Part shown: piece by piece, positions 15,215 through 23,975 of the stretch | Layout: each line of letters begins with the position of its first letter | How positions within the stretch are numbered: position 1 is the stretch's first letter | Assembly: GCA_036556505.1 (NCBI GenBank) | Contig: DATBJH010000077.1 | Location: forward strand, 62,001 to 126,000 | Direction: 5' to 3' | Source of the DNA: CAVVWJ01 sp036556505 | GTDB lineage: Bacteria > Gemmatimonadota > Gemmatimonadetes > Gemmatimonadales > GWC2-71-9 | Length of the DNA stretch: 64,000 nucleotides | The notes under the pieces: model-generated | Database searches by the model: none | Seen by the model: the letters and a program-made list of their open reading frames with translations, nothing else | What the model was told of the DNA's origin: nothing | Position numbers and translations under genes: made by a program

Positions 15215-17068
15215 CTACTCCACCACATACGCTTCCATCGCGAAGTACTCTGCCAGACCAAGCCGATCCAGCTCCGCAGCCGTGCCCTTGTTTCTCGCCT
15301 CTACCCGCTGCCAGAACTCGCGCTCGTCGGGGCCGGGGAAGGGCGCCGTGTCCTTTTGGGACTGGTGCTTGAAGATCGCCTGGATCTTGAGCCGCAGCTC
15401 CTCCTGGGAAAGTGGGACCAGCCACGTGGCCTCGGTCACCGGCCATTCCTGCCAGGCGCCGCGGTAGAGCCACACCTCCGGCCGGGGGATCCCTGCGGCC
15501 ACGACCTCCGCCAGCGCGCGATCGATGGCCTCCTTGCACATCCGGTGGGTGCCGTGCGGGTCGGAGAGGTCGCCCGCTACGAACACGAGGTCGGGCCGGA
15601 CGCCCTCTAGCAGCCCGCGGATGATGGCGACGTCGGCGGGGCCGACCGGATCCTTCCGCACCTTGCCGGTTTGATAGAACGGGAGGTCGAGGAAGCGGGC
15701 CGCGCCCTCCTCCAGCCCCAGGGTGCGAAGTCCCGCCACCGCCTCCGACTCGCGGATCATCCGCTTGATGTCGAGCACTTCGTCAATGTCCACCTCGCCT
15801 GGGCGCTTGGCGGCCAGAAACTCCTCCACCCGACCAAGCAGCCGGCTCACGGCGCCGTCGGCCATGCCGCGCTCCCCAGCCACCCGGGAGAGGAAATCCA
15901 GGTGCCGGCGGACGTCGTGATCGAACACCGCCAGGTTGCCGCTGGTCATGTAGGCGACGGTGATCGCGTTCTCGTTCTCGACCAGCTTTCGCAAGATCCC
16001 GCCCATCGAGATGACGTCGTCGTCGGGATGAGGCGAGAAGCAGATGACCCGCTGTTGCCGCGGGAGCTTCGAGCGGCCCCGGATCTTGGCGCCGAGCGCG
16101 TTGAACACCAGGCCGTTGAGGGCGCCCGGCGTGCCATGCGCGGCCACCAGGGATGAGAGCCGGTGCTCGGCGTAATCCCGCTGGGTCAGCTTGAGGATCG
16201 CCTTCTCGGTCTCCTGGGAGAGCCAGGTGACGGCATTCACCGTAATCTGCGGCGTCCATTCCACCGGACCGAGGAGCCAGGGCGTGGCGATGCGGGTGAG
16301 GCGGGCGCCGGCCGAGGCATCGAGGTAGAAGGTGGTGGCGGGGTGGCGCTGCCGGAACGTCGCTGCGACCTCGTGATCCACTTCGCCCTCGACCGCGCGC
16401 CGCACGATGTGAGCCTTGTGCTCTCCGGTCGCGAGGATCACGATCTCGCGAGCATCGAGAATGGTACCCACCCCCATCGTCACCGCTTCCCGGGGCACGT
16501 TGTCCTCGCCGAAGAAGTCGGCGGCCGCGTCCTTGCGGGTCACCAGGTCGAGAGTGATGAGGCGGGTCCGGCTCTCGAGACCGCTGCCGGGCTCGTTGAA
16601 GCCGATGTGCCCGGTGCGACCGATGCCGAGGAGCTGGAGATCGATCCCGCCCGCGGCCCGGATCGCCTCCTCGTAGCGCCGGCATTCCTCTTCCACCTGG
16701 TCGCGCCGAACGTCGCCGCGGGGGATGTGCACGTTCTCCCGGGCGATGTCGAGCTGGGAGAAGAAGTTCTCCCACATGAATCGGTGGTAGGCGTGCGGGC
16801 TGCCCGGCGCCATGGGGTAGTACTCGTCCAGGTTGAAGGTGACCACCTGGGCGAAGCTCAACCCTTCCTCGCGGTGCATCCGGATCAGCTCGCGATAGAC
16901 CCCGATCGGCGTGGAGCCGGTGGCGAGGCCCAGCACGGTGCGGCGGCCGGCGCGGGCCCGGCCGCGGATGAGGTCGGCGATCCGGCAGGCGACCAGCCGC
17001 CCGAGCTCGTCGTGGTCGCCCACGATGACGGTCGGGATGCGCTCGAAGGAGGTGATCCGCTCCGGCAT
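15215..17068 (-). CDS. nagB: Glucosamine-6-phosphate deaminase fused to PIG-L/LmbE deacetylase
   Basis: This 617-residue fusion has an N-terminal NagB domain (1-~300) and a C-terminal PIG-L deacetylase domain (~335-600). NagB features are LATGSTPIGVY (phosphate loop, 48-58), NLDEYY with Asp81, and GIGRTGHIGFNEPGS with His154 and Glu159. The residue corresponding to E. coli Asp141 is Thr152 here, which I recall as usual in the long NagB subgroup of Bacteroidetes but cannot verify. PIG-L metal motifs are SPHPDDDVISMGG (345-357) and DPHGTHR (503-509). NagB converts glucosamine-6-phosphate to fructose-6-phosphate and ammonia; the second domain suggests that N-acetyl removal is on the same chain. 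It is cytoplasmic, with no signal peptide. The gene is monocistronic. Confidence 0.85.
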   Translation of the reverse strand: MPERITSFERIPTVIVGDHDELGRLVACRIADLIRGRARAGRRTVLGLATGSTPIGVYRELIRMHREEGLSFAQVVTFNLDEYYPMAPGSPHAYHRFMWENFFSQLDIARENVHIPRGDVRRDQVEEECRRYEEAIRAAGGIDLQLLGIGRTGHIGFNEPGSGLESRTRLITLDLVTRKDAAADFFGEDNVPREAVTMGVGTILDAREIVILATGEHKAHIVRRAVEGEVDHEVAATFRQRHPATTFYLDASAGARLTRIATPWLLGPVEWTPQITVNAVTWLSQETEKAILKLTQRDYAEHRLSSLVAAHGTPGALNGLVFNALGAKIRGRSKLPRQQRVICFSPHPDDDVISMGGILRKLVENENAITVAYMTSGNLAVFDHDVRRHLDFLSRVAGERGMADGAVSRLLGRVEEFLAAKRPGEVDIDEVLDIKRMIRESEAVAGLRTLGLEEGAARFLDLPFYQTGKVRKDPVGPADVAIIRGLLEGVRPDLVFVAGDLSDPHGTHRMCKEAIDRALAEVVAAGIPRPEVWLYRGAWQEWPVTEATWLVPLSQEELRLKIQAIFKHQSQKDTAPFPGPDEREFWQRVEARNKGTAAELDRLGLAEYFAMEAYVVE

Positions 17069-17122
17069 GCAGCCGAAGGTTAGGGTGGGAGGGTGGGACT
17101 GACAACCGCGCCGGGTTTACCC

Positions 17123-19522
17123 CTACTCCGGCTCCACGTGAATCGTGGCCCAGTTCCTCCCGCTGCGAGTCACCAGCTTCAAATGCAGCATCCCGGTTCC
17201 GGCATCGTACCAGTAGCGATCGCCGGGGCTCGCGTCCAGCTCCGCCAGGTCGGTCGCCGGCGGGAGTGGATTCGAGCTGTTGTAGTCCCGGATGACGCTG
17301 AGCCCGGCCTGAGAATACGGCAGGGTGACCCGCAGCCACTCGCCCTCCTGCGTGCGATTGAGCGAGATCCAGGGCCGCAGCGGCGCGGCACCGGCGAACT
17401 GTACCGTGTACGCCCGTCCGGGGAGCACCGACGAGTACGCGTAGTTCGGGTTGTCGGGAACACCCACCAGCGTCAGCGCCGCCGCGTCGTCGCGGGTGAT
17501 CGTGAGCGGCGCCACTACCTCGGCATCACTCCGCACGCTCAGGCTCACGTAGCGCTGGCCGCAGACGTACGCGTTCCACTCGGCCCGCAGCGTGCACGCG
17601 GGCGTCACCAGGAAGGGATGATTCGGCACCACGTACGCCCCCGCCGATCCGGTGACGTCGCCGTCGCGGTCAAGGAAGACCGCGGCCTTGTCGCCGTCCT
17701 TGTCCGCGTGAGGCGTCTCCAGGTAGTACCGGTTGGCGCTGACGAAGGCCACGTCGCCGGCGAAGTTGCCGGTGCTCACCGAGAAGCCGTTGTTGCGGAG
17801 GAAGCCGAGCGCGCTCCAGGGGATCGCTCCGGACCCGATGAAGTTGGCGAAGGTCACCCGGTCGGCGCCTACCCGGCCGTCGTAGAACTCGTACCCGCGG
17901 CGCGAGCCGTCGCCGAACACGTCGCCCGCGTCATTGGCCGACTCGCCCACGAAGAGCGCGTCCTCCACGAAAGTCTCGCTCGAGGCGAAGGTGGCCCCGA
18001 TCCCGTTGTCGGCCACGACGGCGCTGCTGAGGCGGTGGTCGCGGCCCCGAAGCCAGATGGCGCGGCCGGGGTGCTTCCACGCGGTGAACCGGGTGAAGTC
18101 GGCGACGACCGCGGTGTTGCCGTCGTCCGGATCGGTGCGTGGGGCATAGAAGACGGTCTCGGTGGTCCCGTCCGGCCGCGGTCCGTCGTCCACGTGGAGG
18201 CCGCCGCGCCGGTTGGTGTGGGCGACGTTGTCGCTGAACTCACGCAGCGGCGTGTTCCGGGGCAGCTCGGGCTGCCCGGTGGAGAGGCCTGTGGGCGAGG
18301 CCGGCAGGGCGAACCAGAAGCCGAAGCCCTGGGAGCCAGCCGCGGCATTCCCGCGAATGGTGTTATCGGGATTGGTGATCCAGAAGGTGGCGGCGCGGCC
18401 GTCGGTCGGGAGCACGCCGTCGTCCAGTGTCTTGGTGCCGAGACCGAGGTTTCCGGCGATCAGGTTGCCGGTCTCCGCCCCGTCTTCGAGGAAGTAGCCG
18501 TGGCCCAAGTGGTCGTGGCAGACGTTGCCCTCCACCCGGGCGTTGTCGGTCCCGTGCACCGTGACGCAGCGGTTGAAGCTCCCCCACACGCTGCCGCCGG
18601 TGAAGTACTGCCCGTCCACCGGCCCCATGACGTGCCAGTGCATCGGATACCGCGCCACCAGTCCGCGTTGCCCCATGAACCGGAGGGTCACGCCGGAGAT
18701 CCTGAGCGTGCCGCCGGTGCCCATGATGTGACCGCCATAGCCACCCTCGCTGGTGGCGCTATCCCCCCGGACCACGACGTTCCGGGTGAGGAGCCCGACC
18801 TCCGCCCGCTCGTCCACGGTGCGCCCCGCGATCGTCTGCAGCTCGCCGTAGTGGGTGAAGGCGAGCGGCTGCTCCAGCGTCACCGTGGTCCCGCTCACCG
18901 AGGCCACCGCGACGATTTCCGCGTGGCCCGGCTCGAAATCGGTGCTGGCCACTACCAGCCTGTCGCCGGACCGCCATTCGGGCGTCTCTGCCAGCTGGAG
19001 CTGCGCCGAGCCGGCGGTGGCTGTCGCACCCAGCCGGGTCCAGCCCTTCCGCACCTCCCCATGCAGATCGAGCGTGCCTCCGGCGACGCCGAGCACCCGG
19101 TTGCCCATCCCCATGACGTCGCCATCGGACAGCGTGCCGGTCAAGGTGATCGTGGCGCGATGACGGAAGGGGGCGCCATTGGTCCCGACACGGAGCGTGC
19201 CCAGGACGAGGATATGGCCGGTGGTCAGTTCCAGATCCCGCTCGTCGAACACCAGCGCGCCCTCGATCCGAAGGCTCGCGAGCGGCGGGGGACTCACATC
19301 GAGCAGCACCGCCTTGCCCGACGGGATCACGACGGTCGCGCCGGCGCCCGGAACCTGGCCGCCGGGCCAGGTCGCGCCATCCGACCATGACACGGTCGCG
19401 GGAAGCGGTGGGGTCCCGGGGTCGTCCGGATCCTCCGGGGAAGTCGGCTCGCCGGCCGAGCACCCGAAGAGTGCAAGCGAGAGCACGCTCGCGCGGAGGC
19501 AGAACGCCAGTCGGCCTTGCAT
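17123..19522 (-). CDS. G8-domain / parallel beta-helix lipoprotein, CEMIP-like
   Basis: The 799-residue protein has a lipobox (LALFGC, Cys21), a Pro/Asp-rich linker, and a G8 domain at about 42-175 (VSWSDGATWPGGQVPGAGATVVIPSG onward, with the scattered glycines and G-x-L-x-x-G pattern). A right-handed beta-helix follows (VTLRFMGQRGLVARYPMHWH, then VEGNVCHDHLGHGYFLEDGA). G8 plus the RYPxHWH motif is the architecture of animal CEMIP/TMEM2 and fibrocystin-like proteins, and of poorly studied bacterial homologues. In animals CEMIP takes part in hyaluronan breakdown; activity here is unknown and a polysaccharide substrate is only inferred. It is surface- or periplasm-anchored, and divergent from the lipid-kinase-like gene. 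Confidence 0.8.
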   Translation of the reverse strand: MQGRLAFCLRASVLSLALFGCSAGEPTSPEDPDDPGTPPLPATVSWSDGATWPGGQVPGAGATVVIPSGKAVLLDVSPPPLASLRIEGALVFDERDLELTTGHILVLGTLRVGTNGAPFRHRATITLTGTLSDGDVMGMGNRVLGVAGGTLDLHGEVRKGWTRLGATATAGSAQLQLAETPEWRSGDRLVVASTDFEPGHAEIVAVASVSGTTVTLEQPLAFTHYGELQTIAGRTVDERAEVGLLTRNVVVRGDSATSEGGYGGHIMGTGGTLRISGVTLRFMGQRGLVARYPMHWHVMGPVDGQYFTGGSVWGSFNRCVTVHGTDNARVEGNVCHDHLGHGYFLEDGAETGNLIAGNLGLGTKTLDDGVLPTDGRAATFWITNPDNTIRGNAAAGSQGFGFWFALPASPTGLSTGQPELPRNTPLREFSDNVAHTNRRGGLHVDDGPRPDGTTETVFYAPRTDPDDGNTAVVADFTRFTAWKHPGRAIWLRGRDHRLSSAVVADNGIGATFASSETFVEDALFVGESANDAGDVFGDGSRRGYEFYDGRVGADRVTFANFIGSGAIPWSALGFLRNNGFSVSTGNFAGDVAFVSANRYYLETPHADKDGDKAAVFLDRDGDVTGSAGAYVVPNHPFLVTPACTLRAEWNAYVCGQRYVSLSVRSDAEVVAPLTITRDDAAALTLVGVPDNPNYAYSSVLPGRAYTVQFAGAAPLRPWISLNRTQEGEWLRVTLPYSQAGLSVIRDYNSSNPLPPATDLAELDASPGDRYWYDAGTGMLHLKLVTRSGRNWATIHVEPE

Positions 19523-19668
19523 ACCGGCCTCGTGCGGAGATGGGGAAAGGAGCTAAGTCGCGGTGGCTGCGTCCGGCGGGGAATCAACGGCAAGTCTCGG
19601 GCGAGCCCGGAGTGCAATGCGGCGCAGGGACGTGACTTGGCTCACCACGGGCGGCGCCTGCCCTGCCC

Positions 19669-20604
19669 ATGTTCGACCACCCCGAGCAGGCGACGAACAT
19701 GGGAGCCCCGGCAAATACCCGGCGGGCCACGGCGAGCGCCGCGATCCCCGCTTTCGTGAACGCAGGCGGTGGCAGCGCCAAGGCCGCGATCGAGGCGCTC
19801 GAGCGCAACCCCGGCTTCGACATCCGGCTGACGCCACCCGAGCAGTGCGTCGTGGCGCTGCGCCGGGCGGTCTCCGGCGGTGCACCGAGAGTGGTCGTGG
19901 CCGGCGGCGACGGCACGATCGCCTCTGCGGCGTCCGTCCTGGCGGGCACCTCGACCGCTCTCGCGGTGCTCCCGGGCGGCACACTCAATCACTTCGCCCG
20001 CGATCACGGCATCCCCACCGACCTCGACGAGGCGCTGCGCGTCGCCGAGCATGGGGGCGTCAGGCCGGTGGACGTGGGCTATGTCAACGATCAGCTCTTC
20101 CTGGGCACCAGCTCGGTCGGCGCCTACGTACGCTTCGTCCAGACCCGCGACCGCCTGGAGCGGTATCTCGGCTACTGGCTGGCGAGCCTGGCCGCCGGCC
20201 TGCGCATCCTCCGGACGCTGAGGAGTATCAAGGTCACGCTGGAGTCCGGAGGTGAGGTCCGGGTGTACAGCTCGCCGCTCGCGTTCGTTGCCGTCGGGGA
20301 ACGGGAGCTGACGCCGCCGGGGCTGGGCCGACTCACCGCCGCGCCCGGCGGCGCGTTGCACGTGGTCGTGCCGCGCGGCCGCCGGCAGGCGAGACGCTTC
20401 GTCCGCGCTTACGCGAGGCTCGACCGGGGGCTCGAGGTGGAGCCTCGAGCCCTTGGACTGGACAGTGCGCTGGTAGACAGGCTGAGGCTGGACCTGCCGA
20501 TGCGGGTCGTCAAGGTAGCGATGGATGGGGAAATCCGTCGGCAGCGGACCCCCCTCGAGTACCGGCTGGACCGCGGCGCGTTGAACCTGGTGGTACCCTC
20601 ATAG
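19669..20604 (+). CDS. Diacylglycerol/sphingosine kinase-family protein
   Basis: The 311-residue protein has the DAGK catalytic signature: FVNAGGGSAKAA near the N-terminus, VVVAGGDGTIASAASVLAG with the GGDGT loop, and LAVLPGGTLNHFARDHGIP. The C-terminal half (VDVGYVNDQLFLGTSSVGAY onward to LRLDLPMRVVKVAMDGEI) matches the YegS/DgkB fold. These enzymes phosphorylate a lipid hydroxyl with ATP at the inner membrane. The start is ATG 19669 or ATG 19699; neither has a clear ribosome binding site. Its stop codon overlaps that of the permease on the other strand: TCATAG at 20599-20604 serves both. Confidence 0.8.
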   Translation: MFDHPEQATNMGAPANTRRATASAAIPAFVNAGGGSAKAAIEALERNPGFDIRLTPPEQCVVALRRAVSGGAPRVVVAGGDGTIASAASVLAGTSTALAVLPGGTLNHFARDHGIPTDLDEALRVAEHGGVRPVDVGYVNDQLFLGTSSVGAYVRFVQTRDRLERYLGYWLASLAAGLRILRTLRSIKVTLESGGEVRVYSSPLAFVAVGERELTPPGLGRLTAAPGGALHVVVPRGRRQARRFVRAYARLDRGLEVEPRALGLDSALVDRLRLDLPMRVVKVAMDGEIRRQRTPLEYRLDRGALNLVVPS

Positions 20605-21912
20605 CGCCCGTGCTCGGCTCCTCATCCAGACCCAGTGCACCAGGCCGCACGCCAGGGTCCCTGCCAGCACCACGAGCTCCAGCCGCTTCATCCTGAGCGC
20701 CAGCACTGCCGAGAAGGCGAGGCCGAGGACCGCAACCACAGGGCCGGCGGGCACGCGGAACCAGGCCCGCTCCACGCCGCCGGCGACACGCTCTCGTCTC
20801 CGGAACACCACGAGCGCGACCGACACCATCCCGTAGGTCAGAAGCCGCGACACGGCCGAGAGGGAAAGGTTCCCCAGAAAGCCGCCTGCGGCTGCGAAGC
20901 CCCAGACCGTTACGGCGAACACGGCGACGGAGACATGGGGAGTCCGAAAGCGCGGGTGCACGGCCGCGAGCCGGGGTGGAAGATCGCCCTCCGCCGCCAT
21001 CGCGTAGATGAGCCGCGGCACGTTGACCATGGCGGCGGCGAGATAGCCGTAGACCGAGACCAGGGCGCCGGCCGCCATCAGGGCGGCGCCCATGGGGCCC
21101 AGAAAGACCTGCGCCGCGGTGGCGAGAGGACGGTCGGTGGCCGCCGGATCCGCCAGCATGGCCAGCACGACGACCTGCACCAGCGTGTAGATCAGGGCAC
21201 AAAGACCAAGCGCGGTGAACAGGGCGAGCGGCGCATCGCGCCTGGGGTTGCGCGCCTCGCCGAGCGGCAGGAGGGCCGCCTCGAAGCCGCCGTATGCGAA
21301 GACCAGCAGGAGGATCGCCTCGAGCCAATCGCCGGCGCCCGCCTCGGTTGGCCGCGGGGCCATCGGCTCTCCGTATCCGGCCGTCATGGCCCAGAGACCC
21401 GCAACGATGAAGACCGCCAGCGGTGCGAGCTTCGCGACCGCGAACGCGGTGCTGGTCCAGACCCCACCCTGCAGGCCGCGGTAGTTCGCGACTACCAGAG
21501 GGAGCAGCATTACCGCCAGCAGGAGACGCGACTCGACCGGTCCGGTGGCTCGGGGCCAGAACTCGGCCAGGTAGATGATGAACAGGTTGGCGTTGGTGGC
21601 CGCGGCCGTCAGGCGCACCAGGTAGGTGAGCCACGCCATCTCGATCCCGGCGAAGCGCCCGAACGCCACCCGGGCGTAGAGGTAGGTCCCTCCGGCGCGG
21701 GCGAATCGGCTCGCGACCTCCGCGAAGGCCGTGACCACGAGCACCATGCCAAGCCCGGCGAGCAGCCAGGCCCAGGGGCTGGCCCGACCCAGCTGTCCAG
21801 CGATGACGGAGGGGAGGCCGAAGACGCTGCTGCCGATGACCGAGTTGAGGACGAGTCCCGTGAGAGCGACCCGTCCGATGGCCTTGGGGAGCGATTCGCT
21901 CGGCTGGGTCAG
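20599..21912 (-). CDS. APC-family amino acid permease, non-canonical start
   Basis: About 437 residues with 12 hydrophobic helices. The first helix has the APC signature GLVLNSVIGSSVFGLPSVIAG and the family pattern continues (FAEVASRFARAGGTYLYARVAFG). It would import or exchange an amino acid or amine with protons or sodium across the inner membrane; the substrate is not readable. In frame there is no ATG, GTG or TTG between the stop of the SDR gene and the first helix. The best guess is CTG at 21912, which overlaps the SDR stop (TGA 21911-21909). Start by CTG or by coupling or frameshifting from the SDR gene is possible. It is the third gene of an AhpD/CMD - SDR - permease run. Confidence 0.75.
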   Translation of the reverse strand: MTQPSESLPKAIGRVALTGLVLNSVIGSSVFGLPSVIAGQLGRASPWAWLLAGLGMVLVVTAFAEVASRFARAGGTYLYARVAFGRFAGIEMAWLTYLVRLTAAATNANLFIIYLAEFWPRATGPVESRLLLAVMLLPLVVANYRGLQGGVWTSTAFAVAKLAPLAVFIVAGLWAMTAGYGEPMAPRPTEAGAGDWLEAILLLVFAYGGFEAALLPLGEARNPRRDAPLALFTALGLCALIYTLVQVVVLAMLADPAATDRPLATAAQVFLGPMGAALMAAGALVSVYGYLAAAMVNVPRLIYAMAAEGDLPPRLAAVHPRFRTPHVSVAVFAVTVWGFAAAGGFLGNLSLSAVSRLLTYGMVSVALVVFRRRERVAGGVERAWFRVPAGPVVAVLGLAFSAVLALRMKRLELVVLAGTLACGLVHWVWMRSRARAL

Positions 21913-22715
21913 CGGGTCAACAGCCCGGCGTCGAGGATCAGGGGAGCTCCGGTCACGAAGCGGGCGCGGTCGGAGGCCAGGTACAGCACGGCGGCGGCCA
22001 CGTCCTCCGGCTCGATCCAGGGCACGGGAAGCAGATTCCCCGCCGACCGCTCGGCGATCTCCCTGGGCGTCAGGCCCTCCATCGCGGCCAGGCCGTCGTT
22101 CATCGGCGTGTTGACGCCGGTGGGGTGGACCGAGTTGACCCGGATGCCGTGCGGCGCCAGCTCGATGGCCCACGACTTGGTGAGACCGGTGAGGCCCCAC
22201 TTGGAGGCCGCGTAATGGCTCAGCCGGTTCATGCCCCTGAGGCCGGCCACCGAGGAGTTGTTGATGATGACGCCCGACCCCTGCCGGATCATGACCGGGA
22301 TGACCCGTCTGGCGACCAGCCAGGCTCCCTTGAGGTTGATGTCCAGCATCGTGTCCCAGGCCTCTTCGGTCAGCTCGTGAGCCAGTCCGTAGGCACAGAT
22401 GCCCGCGTTGTTGAAGAGGATGTCGATGCGGCCGAAACGCTCCACCGTTCCGCTCACCGCCGCGGTGACGTCCGCGTCGTTCCGCACATCGCCGGTGAAG
22501 GCAAGGCACTCGCTCCCCAGCTCCGCGCAGGACTGCACCAGCGACTGGAGATCGTCGCGCGAGCCCATGTCGTACCCGGGATAGCTGAGCTGACAGGCCA
22601 CGTCGAGCGCTGCCACCCGTGCGCCTTCCCGCGCGAAGGCAAGCGCCGTCGCCCTCCCCTGACCGTGCGCCGCCCCGGTAACGAAGGCGACCTTCCCGGC
22701 GAACTCACCCGGCAT
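21909..22715 (-). CDS. SDR oxidoreductase, mycofactocin-coupled type
   Basis: The 268-residue protein is a classical short-chain dehydrogenase: cofactor loop TGAAHGQGRATA, NNAG motif (LFNNAGICAYG), and the catalytic Ser in NNSSVAG with YAASK. The GQGR loop and the extended insert after the second strand (ALDVACQLSYPGYDMGSRDD) are the marks of SDRs that use mycofactocin and hold NAD tightly. No mycofactocin biosynthesis gene is in the window. The start at 22715 overlaps the stop of the CMD gene (22705) by 11 bp, so the two are coupled. The substrate is an unknown alcohol or ketone. Confidence 0.8.
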   Translation of the reverse strand: MPGEFAGKVAFVTGAAHGQGRATALAFAREGARVAALDVACQLSYPGYDMGSRDDLQSLVQSCAELGSECLAFTGDVRNDADVTAAVSGTVERFGRIDILFNNAGICAYGLAHELTEEAWDTMLDINLKGAWLVARRVIPVMIRQGSGVIINNSSVAGLRGMNRLSHYAASKWGLTGLTKSWAIELAPHGIRVNSVHPTGVNTPMNDGLAAMEGLTPREIAERSAGNLLPVPWIEPEDVAAAVLYLASDRARFVTGAPLILDAGLLTR

Positions 22716-23253
22716 GGCCGCTCCCCGCCGGCACCCGGCGATAGGGATGAAGGTACTCGTCCAGGTCCACCTGCAGCGCGTTGTTGAACACGTTGGTCGC
22801 CACCATGATCGCCCCGAACGCGGTGAGGGCGGTCATCTGCGCATCGTCGAAGTGAGCCGCGACGCGGGCGTACACCTCGTCCGGAACCGTGAAGGGTGAG
22901 ACCGCGAGACGCCGACCGTAATCCACCACCGCGTGCTCCCGCTGGTCGAGCGCAAGCCGGTCGGGGTTCTCGCCCTCCTCGATCAGGATGCGGCGGAAGA
23001 AGGTGCTGCAGATGAGGCAGTCGGTCTCGGCCGAGATCGCGTGGGCGAAGAGCACGGTGAGCCGCGGGCCGAGGAATGGTTGGACGGTGTCGCGGAGCGG
23101 ATACCACTCCATCAGCGCGTGGAAGGCCGGCAGCGAGTTCAGCAGGGTCCGCTTCATGTTGGTGATGCGGGCGTGGCGGCGGATGTGGTCGTCGTGCGCC
23201 TCCCGGACCTCGGGTGGGGCGGAGTCGTAGCTGATCTGGGGGACACGGGGCAC
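22705..23253 (-). CDS. AhpD/carboxymuconolactone decarboxylase-family protein
   Basis: The start is taken as GTG 23253, because GGAG lies 6 nt before it and the frame above it runs through a palindromic repeat. This gives 182 residues. The family motif is AHAISAETDCLICSTFFRRI, with the redox pair CLIC, close to the conserved ExxCxxC motif of AhpD-like proteins. The C-terminal part is helical (VYARVAAHFDDAQMTALTAF). Members act as peroxidatic reductases or decarboxylases; which one applies is not clear. It is the first gene of the run with the SDR and permease, so it may act on the same compound. Confidence 0.7.
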   Translation of the reverse strand: MPRVPQISYDSAPPEVREAHDDHIRRHARITNMKRTLLNSLPAFHALMEWYPLRDTVQPFLGPRLTVLFAHAISAETDCLICSTFFRRILIEEGENPDRLALDQREHAVVDYGRRLAVSPFTVPDEVYARVAAHFDDAQMTALTAFGAIMVATNVFNNALQVDLDEYLHPYRRVPAGSGHAG

Positions 23254-23301
23254 GGGGGGCTCCGGGGCTGCTGGTAGATGGAATGCCCAGGAATGTATCA
23301 A

Positions 23302-23357
23302 TGTCACCCTGATCGCAGCGAAGGGGCCATGCTCGACTCGGTCCCCTTCAGGTGACA
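23302..23357. repeat. TGTCACC...GGTGACA palindromic repeat, copy B1
   Basis: TGTCACC (23302-23308) pairs with GGTGACA (23351-23357), and inside it GAAGGGG (23320-23326) pairs with CCCCTTC (23343-23349). A close relative lies at 32121-32175. It is in the divergent gap between the CMD gene and DUF1097 gene, so it may lie in their 5' regions. Confidence 0.65.
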
Positions 23358-23450
23358 CAACTGCCTCAATCCTTGACAGCCGCCCTGCCGGACCGTAATA
23401 CCGGCACACTGGTTCCCGCTCGCGCCGTTCCCCCTCACCGGAGGTGGTAC

Positions 23451-23921
23451 ATGGACGCGCTCGTCGCCTTGGCACTCAGCATAGGAATCCTGATCGCCGG
23501 CTGGACGTATCTCGCCCTCGGCGTGGCGGCCCTGCCGGTCTGGGCCGGTATCGTGGCGTGGGGATGCTTCTTTGCCGCGGGAGGCAAGACCCAGGGACTG
23601 GCCAAGACCCTCGCCGCGAACCTGTCGGGGGTGCTCTGGGCGTTCCTGGCCCTCTATCTCTGGAACAACTTCGGCGGCGGCGTCCCCCTCCTCTCGCTGC
23701 TGGTGGGCGTGGCGGCGTTCATCATGGTGGTCCAGGCCAAGATTCCGGCGCTGTCCTTCATCCCCGGAGCGTTCCTCGGCGCGGCAACGGCGGTGAGCGT
23801 GGTAGTGGGAGCCAGCGGGAGCTGGACCAATACGATCATCGCCCTCGTGGCGGGCGCCCTCTTCGGCTACGTCTCCGAAATGCTCGCCGGCGCAATCGGC
23901 GGCCGGAAGGTCGCCGCCTAG
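23451..23921 (+). CDS. DUF1097 family membrane protein
   Basis: The start is ATG 23451 because GGAGG lies 6 nt upstream; an upstream in-frame ATG at 23352 would add 33 polar residues and run through the palindromic repeat. The 156-residue protein has about five membrane helices (MDALVALALSIGILIAGWTY, LPVWAGIVAWGCFFAAGG and further). Glycine-rich GGKTQG between the second and third helices is the DUF1097 pattern. Function is unknown; homologues such as YcfZ/YmfR-type proteins are uncharacterised. It converges on the DUF2911/TPR gene. Confidence 0.7.
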   Translation: MDALVALALSIGILIAGWTYLALGVAALPVWAGIVAWGCFFAAGGKTQGLAKTLAANLSGVLWAFLALYLWNNFGGGVPLLSLLVGVAAFIMVVQAKIPALSFIPGAFLGAATAVSVVVGASGSWTNTIIALVAGALFGYVSEMLAGAIGGRKVAA

Positions 23922-23975
23922 CCCTTCGAAGGGCTCGGGTCCGGGGCCCCGTTCCGGGACCCCGGCCCCCCGTCT

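Noticed and set aside
21913..22509. N-terminal extension of the permease to an ATG at 22509
   Set aside because: It would be read out of frame through the SDR gene and gives an Arg/Gly-rich tail with no similarity to permeases.
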